Positions 11,006 to 21,800 of a stretch of 35,206 nt of DNA are shown here, piece after piece. Position 1 is the first letter of the stretch. Each line of letters starts with the position of its first letter. The notes under the pieces were generated by a model. That model searched no databases and had not been told where the DNA came from. It saw nothing but the letters and a program-made list of their open reading frames with translations. The position numbers were made by a program, and so were the translations under genes. Source of the DNA: Saccoglossus kowalevskii (lineage: Eukaryota > Hemichordata > Enteropneusta > Harrimaniidae); assembly GCF_000003605.2 (NCBI RefSeq), contig NW_003141318.1, positions 51,770 to 86,975 of the forward strand, in the 5' to 3' direction.

Positions 11006-12410
11006 GTGAGTACAATTCTGCAAAAAACAATTATCAGTAATAATGAAGGAACGCGTACCTATAAGAAATAAATTATTCGAACATGTAAAAGTGACATTCA
11101 AGTAACAAGCATTCAGTCAGCATGCGCGTCTTATCGCAGTTAGAGTTAAACCTATCACCCAAAAAATCGCCTGTGGTAAATTGTGCCAGAAACGACAGAA
11201 ATCGCCTAATTTCCCTCAAATATAGGTTTCTCCTGAACGATTCAGACAAGAAAGTAAAACACTCTTGTGTAGCAAAATGTTCCCACAGATAGACATATTG
11301 TCTATTGTTCCGTCAGTCGAAATCAAGATTACTAGAAATTGGATCATTACAAATAATCTTGTTTTAGTCAGAAAATTTAATATGACACAATACTAAATAT
11401 GAGTAATAACTAGACGCCACCGAAAAGGTCGGTTAGTATTATTATTTAAGTTAGACACGGGCTGGCTGTAATATATTTCAAAGTGCTTCGCAACATCCTT
11501 AGCGTACTTGTATTAAAAACATATCCGAGTATAAGTAAGTAAGTAACAGTGTATGTACGTGACTATTACATTTATAATAATTTGATGTCAAGTATTATAA
11601 CATTACAATGTTATTTTAATATGTTATCATAATATATTTGTGTGACATTGGTCATTCTGTAGTAGCAGTCAATAACAAATGTGAATATATTGATTATTAT
11701 ACAGTATATGATATGTTCCAGTGTAAGAGCTGTAACAAATTTGGAGGGCAGTTGAGAAGTTGTAACAACACGAATACTGAGATGGGATAGCCGTGTTACA
11801 ATTGCATAGTATGCGATGATCAATGGCATGTAGCAAAGTTGTATTTGGGTAAGTCTAATAATTGTTGAAACTGCATTACGAGAAGGTTCATATATAGATT
11901 TAAGTGACTTTTCTTTGGCTGTATTAGTATATCATGTTCCATCGAAAGCAATTCTTAAGTTCAGACGTTTAAGTGAGAACAAACTAAACAGTCCACTTCA
12001 AGAATGTATTATACGATTTGTTAATATATTCGATGTGTTCAAGTTGCGTAGGTAAATTCTATGTGTTTGTGCAAATTCTGTTGTTACACAGGAAGTTATA
12101 CACGTGTCACATCTCGAATACAAAACTCTTGAACCAAGAGATATTATCACTGGTTACCCAGTCTCGAGAGAGTGAACACAATATTGAAAAAAAAAAACAT
12201 ATTTCTCAATGACCATGCTTTACACAAACGTTACCGAGTCAAATAAACATTACGAATTACTTCCAACTAAATCGAAGTGTGAAGCAATAGTTGCAATAAT
12301 CCATTTAAATTTATTATGCCGGAATACCACGGGGAAATCAAAATAATTTATTTTGATCTATTTCTTGGTTACAGGACACACACAGTTTTGTGCCAATTTG
12401 ACGTTATACG
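11006..12410. other. non-coding stretch
   Basis: No gene, RNA gene or repeat was recognised, apart from short AAGT tandem steps near 11,535. Short frames such as 11,611-11,829 (-) and 12,018-12,212 (+) are AT-rich and unlike any family. Confidence 0.45.
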
Positions 12411-12840
12411 TATGGTATCTGTGAGGGGGAAAAACTTCTTCTCTCGGGGTTCTCCACACTGTCAGGGGGGAAACTCGTCTCGTCTCTCTATCGCGTCCCC
12501 TTGAGGTACGGGATCGGGAAAGTCACTTTAACTTTACAGTCAAATAAGGCACACACAACGAAATACGTTTCAACTCTCGTCTTAGTCGATCTTTTGGAGC
12601 ACTCTATAAGACACAGCGCCCTGGGGAAAAGTCCCCAAGACTCTCANNNNNNNNNNNNNNNNNNNNNNNNNNNNNNNNNNNNNNNNNNNNNNNNNNTAAG
12701 GCTGAACCAAGACTCGCCCAAGACTGGACTGCCTCAAGGCTCGCCCCTGGACTCTCTCGGACTGCGTCTGTCGTGGAGTATTCGCCAAGACCAACTCAAA
12801 CTCTCTTTATTCATTTTCAAAACTCTAACCAATTACAAAG
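12411..12840. repeat. GC-rich low-complexity repeat block interrupted by an assembly gap
   Basis: Base composition changes sharply here to C/T/G-rich sequence. On the minus strand, after the gap, at least two imperfect units begin GCAGTCC and contain GGGCGAG followed by C or T and CTTG, about 32 bases apart. The 50 Ns at 12,647-12,696 sit inside the block, as expected when an assembler fails on a tandem repeat. Frames across it (12,501-12,857 +, 12,582-12,794 -) translate repeat sequence and Ns, and I do not call them genes. Confidence 0.5.
12647..12696. other. assembly gap (50 N)
   Basis: Fifty Ns in a row. Unlike the gap at 24,366, the bases on the two sides are not identical, so the gap may hide real repeat sequence of unknown length. 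Confidence 0.99.
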
Positions 12841-15718
12841 CAGTAAAAATACTCTAAGGCGTAACCTTCAATCATAAAGCCAATCACACTAAGTACTGAA
12901 TACGTCATATCTTTTGATTAATCGTTCACTACATTAATAACTATGGATACCAACTGTCAGAATGAGTAGTCTAAAAAGCGGCGGTTATCTGGTAATTAGT
13001 TCCGAATCACTGAGCTAAGTTCCGTCCAAAACTTCAAATAGACCTAAACGATGACAGACATAACACAGCAATTCGCTAATAATCAGCTAATTAAGTCGGT
13101 TAACAGATACGCGAAAACAAATTCATGACATATCTATCTTATGGGTCGAGTAGAATTACGATCAATTCCACGGATATTATAATTATATACACAGTATATG
13201 TATATACATATAATGGGATCAACCAGTATTGCGTCATGTGTTTTATTTTACTAAAAATCCGCCATTTTATTTTCCTTCACTCGGTGCAATTTATGTGTGT
13301 GTTTGCCTGTATTTACGTTATTTCTACACAGCGCTTGTCTCTGTTGGGCAATGTTGTCCTCAAGAAAAGTCCTACCTCTAGTACGATAATTTTGAACCTT
13401 GAATACATCCCTTATATACTGATATGTATATAGTGTTATACTACTTGCTGTTAAACTTAACCAACCTGAATATCGACAATAGTGGGTATGTCTACTAGGA
13501 GCAGCATGATAATAGTTATATCCTTCCAGTGAAAATGAATCCAAAACAAACACTTCACCCTCGAACATATCGCACCGACGTATGTGTCTTTTTTAATGCT
13601 AAATCAATTTCAAATGAATGTCATACAGTAATTCTCACTGAACAAAAGAATTGGTTGGGTTGTCTTGTGGATTCAGTATCAACTTCTATTAGCGTTTCTA
13701 AATAGAAATACATTGGAATACACAGCGTGATAATCCCTAATTAGGATTGCCCTTTTTATTCAAATATGTAATATGTTCCTCTGCATGATACGAGGTCAAA
13801 ATAACATTCCTCTCCAAACGATTTGCTTTGTTCGGTGGCCACGTTAATCATTCATGGGCAGTATATATTGTAGTCCAGAAATGTGTAGCTTGAAAGAGTT
13901 ACAATACCCATAAACTACAAAAGCATTAATTGGTCTATTTTGCGATCCTTGGATGCTAACAAATTTCACTATTATATGATGAACGAAACAAATTACAAAT
14001 CAGTTCATCGACTGAAACATATGTCACATTACGACCTCGAAAAGGGATTATATTCATCACTGTAAAAACAACAATTTACGTTTATTAGAAACCGACGCAG
14101 CCATAATCATTTAAAATTGCAGAAAACGTTTCATATTAAGAAATAAAAACCTTAGTTCTTGCAATTCCAGGTTTCGCCTTAGTCACTCAGAATTTTCCGT
14201 TGTACTATGTGTTTACTGCACGTTGTCGTACGAATGTCACGTGGTTATTCTCGATGAAATAAACATGTATAGCTAGCTACATTCAGCTGTCGTATAGAAA
14301 AATAACACTCGTCGAGATTCCTATTTATCTTCCGTGGTAAACTTTTATCTTTGTTGTCGGGTGATCCAGACTAAAGAACACGCAAACAACTACTACAGCA
14401 TCTAATTATTTTTAGTTGGACGTAAACTGAGTGACTACATTCAAGACCAGTATGTTCTGGTATATTCTCAAATCTGCTAAAAATACATGGCATAAATTTC
14501 TAGAATATACTATCCCAGGAAACATACATCTAATAAATAAAATATCTGAAAAAGAAAAAGATACAATTATATTTCTGGCAATATATATAACTATATATAA
14601 CTTTGAACATGCTTTTCGTTCCTCAAATAATGTTCCATTCTGTCCCCACTTCGCATCAACTGTTCGTAATACCATACGTTACGTAAATCAGTGCAATAAA
14701 TGATGAAAGAAATGATATACTTTTTGATGGCAAAACAAATCTTGTGGTCCTCTCGCAGTCACATTAAATATCTACTGCAGAAGGTCTGATAAACAACATT
14801 GTTGACTGTACAAATTATAATAATGAAATGGTTGTATGTGTGGTGTGGTGTGCTGTAAGCGCAATGCGTGTTTTTTTCTTTTGCGCAGATAAATCACATT
14901 TATTTCAGTAAGCTTTAAGCTGTACGATTGTGTCATGTTGGTTTAAATGTAATAACATATGACACACATATAAAAATATGATACTAGTCGGGTTTGATTC
15001 GTCATTTCCTTTTCAATTCTGGGACAAAATAACAATTTCTATTTCTTAGACAGACTGGAGAAAACTGGTTAGTTTATTTTAAAATTATTATTTTATTATT
15101 TAAATTATTATCATAATGTACGTTTTGAACAGAACGCAGATCGGGGTGTCACATGGTGTAAGTTGGGGTTTTTTAGAGTTAGTAATCGCTTGGGACTGGA
15201 CTAGACTGCACTGTGCCGTGTGTTCATCCATATGTGATGCTGTCAGCTTGAATTCCAGTTTTCCCCATACATACGATAAAGTAACCAGTTAAAACAACGT
15301 TATTGTGTGGCTGCCTTCGCTTGATCGATTGATGTAGACTCAGTTGGTTTTGTGAAAAGTATTTTCTTAGTAGTAGCGGTGTTGCAGCACCGGGAAAGAT
15401 ATAGGCAAGGTAATTCAAATGCTGCCTTATAATGCAGCTACAACTTGTATTGAAATCTATAGTCATCGTCCTCCCCCGTTTATGATGTTGATTTCCGTGT
15501 CCAACATCCCTTTACCTTGTATTTTAGCTATCACAAAGTCATTTGTCGTCATACTCCTTGAAATTCCCATAGGAGAAATTGCGTCTCTTGCAAGGGCTGT
15601 ACATCCTCTCAGAAATCCTCTTCTCCCTGTTGGTCCATGTATGTCTCCAGTAAATTCAATATGAGAATAAAAACACTAAAATATTACGTGGCATTGTTTA
15701 TCCTATTTTTACATAGTC
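12841..15718. other. non-coding stretch upstream of the NXPE gene
   Basis: This probably holds the upstream region and a possible 5' untranslated exon of the NXPE gene, but I cannot point to a promoter. A 90-codon frame at 14,431-14,703 has an overlapping minus-strand frame of similar length and no recognisable family. Positions 15,419-15,675 are open on both strands. Confidence 0.35.
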
Positions 15719-15811
15719 ATGGGCCTACCGAAAACGTACGTTTCATCTAGCATGCGATTACAAGCCTCGCTGATAGCTGGTATTACCATTGGTTTTATAA
15801 TAGGAAGCTTG
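15719..15811 (+). CDS. NXPE exon 1, signal anchor
   Basis: The ATG at 15,719 opens 31 codons: a short positive N-terminus (Lys5, Arg13) and then the hydrophobic run ASLIAGITIGFIIGSL (16-31). The exon ends in phase 0 at TTG followed by GTGAGT, a strong donor. Just upstream, TTATCCTATTTTTACATAG ends at 15,716 and is a good acceptor, so a 5' untranslated exon probably lies upstream. Phase 0 matches exon 2. A type II signal anchor is the usual topology for Golgi-resident glycan-modifying enzymes, and its positive-inside charge fits. The copy at 10,946-11,005 supports this being a real exon. Confidence 0.62.
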
Positions 15812-18800
15812 GTGAGTATATTGAAGCAACGGTAGATCAATATAAACTAGAAATGTCGAGCGTGACACTGCACGGACAGGGGAATGAGATTTGTTCTATG
15901 TGGTTAGGGATTTAAAGCATCATGTTTAACAGTTTGATTGAGAAAAGACGAGCAAAATTAACACATATAAAGGGTTCATCAAACGTTCTACCCATCACCA
16001 TGAAACGATATATTCGCAGTAATAGTTTGTCCCTCTTACAATTGCCTAACTTCAAAGCCAAAACAAAGTTAATTTTGAAACTGAAGTACCAAACGGAAGC
16101 ATTCTGTATGAAATATAAATCTGTTCAGTTGCAAATATATCTCTATCAGTGTAAGGTTATGAAATTATATATCCTTATTTTTAAAACAATATCTCCAAAT
16201 TACATAGTGTCACATACATTTGTTGTTCACGAATTGCATTTTTTCTTGGTATCCTCGTAATAACCTCATAGTATATATATTAATAATATGAAAACACATT
16301 TTATGCCATATTAAACAACAAATGCTTTTAACAGACATTTTGGGTAATATAATTTAATTCAAGCGAATGTATAGTGTTAATAATGAACATATTTATTTGC
16401 TAACTAACTGATATTGAGAATTACTGAGAACAAAGGTAGTGGTCACTTATATTCAAATTTATCATTTAAAATGGAGATGACATTCGACTCCACACATAAT
16501 GTAAATTTTATTAAATTCTTTAATTTGTCTCAATATCGAAAAAACAACAACATAGGTTTGATTGAAAATTTGCAATTCGGCAATTAACCACTCACTGTGA
16601 GCATATATTTATACAAACCACACTTCTTTTATACCGTTCAGCATACTACGGAAAACCATTTTTTTCCGGATGTGGTACACATTTGTGGAATAATTCAAAT
16701 ACTTGCTGCGGCACATTAGCAAGGCAGCAAAATGGGAGATTTGATTATAAATTTGATTATAAATAATATTTCTGGCTTTCTAGTGAAAATTTAAATGTTT
16801 ATTACTTTGTTGGGAGTATGTTTCAACCGCAGCCCCCAAATCCTGGGAATTACACCAGTGCATCGTGGGAAATGTAAAGTGAATGGTTCGCCCAGTCGTT
16901 TACTTGATTCACAGCTGTTATAATTTCACCCGGATCATGCCACTATGCATTACGCTATTATCCGTGCCTCATATGGGGTCAGCTCTGGTACTGACAAATA
17001 TGTGTCATTCATTGATACAACCAAACCAAACTGCCTTTTTCAGGGCCATCAAAAAGCGAACTACCTTATATTATTGTCTATGTCTTGCATCATGGAGCTC
17101 TTTATTTAGTTCAGTGCTTGCACAAAACAACGCATCGTCATAAATAATTGTGGTTTATTTGAATGACTTAAATAATTTAGTTATCGTACAACGTTTGCCA
17201 TAATGTGTCTTGGCGGCTAGGCAATAATGACGTTACGCATTGTGATAAAAACAAGGCGCCCACAATATATATGAATATATAAGCGACTCGTACTTACAAA
17301 AATGTCTTTAAGACGGACACGCTTACATATTTTCTCAGAGTACGTAATGTTGTCGGACACCAATTACTACCGTAACACCTGAGCTGAGCGGAGCGTCCAC
17401 TCACCGTAGTCAACAATGATGGTTATATTAAGTGTGAAACAATAATAACATAGTAATTTCATACAGAATTTTTAAGTGGAGACCAAAATCTTGATTTACC
17501 GTTAGCCTTGATATTACATATACAACTAAGAGGACCAAATTTCAAAATTGAAGGTTGACTGTGGCAGACAAACTTGCGAAAATACACTCCTCAAATTACG
17601 TCAGCAATACGAGGCACGCAAATTTGAATACATCGTGTTGGCTGGCGAGCTCGCAGAGGCAAATTTGTCCAACTTCATTACTACGACATCTAGAAAATAT
17701 TTAGCAACAAGAATGAAAGCAACTATTTAAATATTATGGTGCGCGCAACTTACTGGATCGGGTTCACTCTATCTGCTCGAGCTCGTAACTTAGCAACTAG
17801 TTCTGGATTCCCCATTCCGTTCAGCAGGAGAACACAGTTTATCTGCTTATAATAGTATTAGCGCCATTTTCCAACTGATTAAGGCACACTCTCACAAGAT
17901 ATATATATATATATGTATATATATATATTATAAACTCAGAAAAGATCACAGATAAACACGTTATATCACCTACTGAAAATCGATATATTTATAAATGCGT
18001 CATTTCGTCAATACGACACAATAACTAATCATTTTGTGGTCCGTTTATTTTTTATGCACAGAAAATTAATTTGAGATATTAATGTTATATCGCAATGCCT
18101 ACCCTCACGTTTCCCATTTTAGATCTGTGTCCCACTGAAATGGGCAGTTATTGTGTTTTTTTCTGAAAATGATTACTCGTATCCAAGTAAATTTTGGATA
18201 TTTCTCGTGTTGTAACCACGCCCACTTATCCTGAAATGGTCGACTGTTTCCGGATTTCCGACGCAAAATGTGAGAGGAAGTCATACCCCTGAGCCGTAAT
18301 GGTACTGGTAATCATTCAGTATACTTTTAAACGATATACATTTGTTTTCTTTTTTTTTGTCTATTTTTTTTTTTATTTGAGAGAGAGAGTTTTAAGATGT
18401 TGTGTTGTGGGCAGTTGCAGTGAAACGTATAGTCATAGTGTAAGTAAGTAAGACTAGCCCATGATCACCGAGGCGGATTTCAGAAGAAGGAGAGAGACGT
18501 CCGGCAAGTGTTTCAAATGAGTTGACTTTTTTTCGATCCTGATCGTCCCTTAAACCATTTAGTCCCTGTTAAGTAAAAGCTAGCAATAATTTTGACAGTG
18601 ACACGAAAATGAAGCTTTGGACAAACAGGAAATTACACAGCCCTTACACACTGCTAATTGTTTTCATTTTCGAAGGCTAAAAGTTTCTGAATTGTATTAA
18701 ACACTATGTAAAGACATTTCGTTTTCGACACATTTTATTAAATTTATTGTTAATACATGTCTTGTTAAACACATAACATAGTTTGTAATTTCATTCAGCT

Positions 18801-21800
18801 TCTTTCAGTCATAATTTAAGAATTATTATTAATATATTTCTGAATTTTCCTGCGAGGTGTTTTCAAGGTGCTCCCCAAAATGAAAGAGTTTAACAATGTC
18901 TTTTTTGCTCTGTATGATCGGCTCACTTTGGTCATGTGTTCCGCTGTTGCGGTCATATTGGTATGCACGATGGCTACTAGAACAGTTGCTAGAATGGGAA
19001 AAGCAGTTGAAAAGAGTGATGGATATGTAATTGTTGAATTTGTGTTTGTGTTAAAGATTGGAAATACTTTGACAGACGACTGTTTGCGTGTGTTCATGCA
19101 CAGAAATATAACACATGTATTTCTATCACGTTATTAGAATCCTTTGATACGTGAAAAACATAGTCCAATAGATCAGTATGTGCGTCTTACACCGACAAGG
19201 AAAACGGCGGTTGCACAGATTAATTGCAGCGAAGTATGTCCACAAGAGGTGAAGAGCGAAAAACCGAAACCCGTGATTGCCAAACCAAAGAAAAGCCACG
19301 ACCAAATAAAGCCAGTGAACACAAAAGTCGTCTGCAGTGAAATATGCCCACAAAAAGTGATACCACCTTCCGTGACAAAAACAGAAAGTAATAAACATAC
19401 GAACAGTGACATGTATCCATACAACAAATATAACAGTTATGGAATGGAATGGGCAGCAATTGTTGACGAATTAGAATGGTCTAACTCCCATCGAACTGGA
19501 AAAACGACAAAACAAAGAACACCTTTCGATGCCGATGAAGGCTCCCTTGGAATGACATCACCAGAAAAGACAAGGTATGTGTCATAAAATTGTGTGTAAA
19601 CAGGGAATTGTAATATGACGCAAACACTCCCGAATAGAGCAAATGGATTTATATTGTTGACAAAAAGGACACAGCTTTAACAATCACAACGCGGATACAC
19701 ACAATATATATCAGATATCTCAGAGTACATGCTTGTGACTCGTCTGAATATGTGACAAAACAGTTATTATTCAATATAGAACTACATTCTGTCCTCTGCT
19801 GTCTCTGGAATATTTAGAATACATTTTATAAACATATCAAAACATATATTGAATTGTTATGAATAGCAGAAAGGACAAATATTTTCCATTAGGTCTGCGA
19901 AATTTATCATATTTATATATCAGCACAAAGAGGCTTATAACTTAGGTATTCATATTCCAAATTATGCAGACAATATCTGACTATTCAAAACGGCATCAAC
20001 ACAATCTCAAATGGGGAAATTATTCTTGTGACTTGTTAATGTTGTGAACTTCTGTTTAGACAAGGCAAATCACACATTCAAATGATTCTGATAAACTAAC
20101 AGGCGTTGAATGTTGATAGTATATGTGCCAACACAGTATGTCAGCTCTAAACACTTGTCACATGGTGTGGCAAGATGTCTTAATAACACTTGTTTCAATA
20201 AATGGGAGTGTGCCTCTAACTTACATTGGCAAAATAACTAATTACTAATTGCAGCATATCTTGATGTCATTTTGATAATCAATATAATCATGAAGATCTA
20301 AATAGTTAATCTTGTTTTTATCATCTACATCTATTTTCCAAAATTAGAGTCGGTGTTCCACAGAATCAACCAGAGAATTAGTACACTCCCTCAAGATTTG
20401 ATTATTGTAATATTTTTCTCATTGACACTGTATAGTAAATAGCACAATATATAATTTAATAAATTACATGAAGTGCGTAATATAACGTGTATTCAAACTG
20501 ACAAGTACACCACAGAAAACACTCAAAAAATAAGAAACAATAGACAAAAACATCACAGTCCTACAAAACAAACGACCGACAATAAATCCACAACAACAAA
20601 ACGAGCAACCGACAAGCACCTTGCAGCACATAGTCGAATCATTAAAAGAAAGATATATGGATATACATGAAGTGTTAGCGGTAGGCAAAGACTACACTCA
20701 TACAACATCTGACATCCGGTGATATTAATGCTATTTGAGATCACCACCATATCATATTTGAGCGTGAACGCATTATATCAACCTAAAACACTGCTTTGCC
20801 TTAAGTTCATCCTCAGCATAGTCTTATCATGTTTTACGTCGCGGTGTGGGATTTAATATAGCTCTGGGTTTTAATGATTCACATACAAACTATGTTGCAA
20901 TTGATTGATTATTTAATTGTATGTTCCAATTAATATCCTATTGAACAACTTGTCACCAGTGTGTGCACCATTATTGTTCACATCACTTCTATTTTCATAT
21001 TTTCAACGAAACTCTAAGGTGGTCTATTCAAACAGACTTAGGGAGAGTAGTTATGCAATGTTGTGAGAGCATTGTGTGTTAACGGCCAACCATGGTTCGA
21101 ATCCCATGTTGCACGTAATCTTGTGTCACCTTAGAACTGATGACTTTGGATATCAAGTTCAAAATGTGGCTACTGTTCTAATCTATTTTTTGTTTATGTT
21201 TACAGAGTGAAGTTCTATGACAAGAAAGCAATCCAGAAAGGGAGCTTCATCCATCTAGTTGTTGAGACATTTGACGAAAATGGCCGTAAGAGAGACAAAG
21301 GTGGTGATTATTTTTCATCCGTTATGTCAAATATTAATATGCAGAAAAGCACAGCGGGTCGTACAGTCGACTATGGAAATGGGACATACTCTGTATATTT
21401 ATATGCAGCATGGACCGGAAAGGCTGATATCACTATTGCACTAACTCATACCAGAGAAGCTATCAATTATCTAAAAGATGTTCAACTGGTCCATGATCTC
21501 TTACGTACACACATGACTTACAATGATAGTACTAAAAGTGAAACGATCGAGTGTGGTCTTATCACTGAAGGAGTGTGGACAAACAAATGTGAATACAGCA
21601 ATCCCAACGCTATGGGAGACACAAAAATCATCTGCGATAAACCAAAAGGTCTACAATGCGATCAAGTACACCATATGCATGGTTCAGGTAAAATGCTGGA
21701 TGACATTATAAAAAAACAATCTGAAGGTTATCAATACCTATTTAGCAGGTAAGAAACGGCATGGCATGGTATGGCATGGTATGATTACGGTACGGTACTT

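Larger units (their letters stand above)
15812..18879. other. intron 1 of the NXPE gene (first part)
   Basis: No additional coding exon was found here. An AT-dinucleotide array lies at about 17,900-17,930, and poly-T runs with a GA repeat at about 18,350-18,390. Frames at 15,922-16,260, 16,883-17,143 and 17,548-17,730 have no recognisable domain. A copy of the short dispersed repeat is at 16,248-16,274. Confidence 0.4.

Noticed and set aside
12501-12857. 118-codon frame with unknown residues, and its antisense
   Set aside because: Runs through the 50-N gap and the GC-rich repeat; openness comes from Ns and repeat composition.
14412-14703. Overlapping open frames of about 90 codons on both strands
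   Set aside because: No motif known to me, no splice or start context, and both strands equally open; kept only as unassigned.
17548-17730. 60-codon frame with a charged helix
   Set aside because: Starts at TTG, short, no homologous motif, and no splice sites of suitable phase to join the NXPE gene.
17900-17930. Origin or regulatory role of the AT array
   Set aside because: A plain dinucleotide microsatellite explains it.
19104-19137. Alternative acceptor CACAG before exon 2
   Set aside because: Joining here runs into an in-frame TAG at 19,135-19,137, so the acceptor at 19,137 is preferred.
20464-20750. Open frames in intron 2 (Thr/Lys-rich on +, Cys/Val-rich on -)
   Set aside because: Low-complexity translation of A/C-rich sequence, phase incompatible with neighbouring exons.
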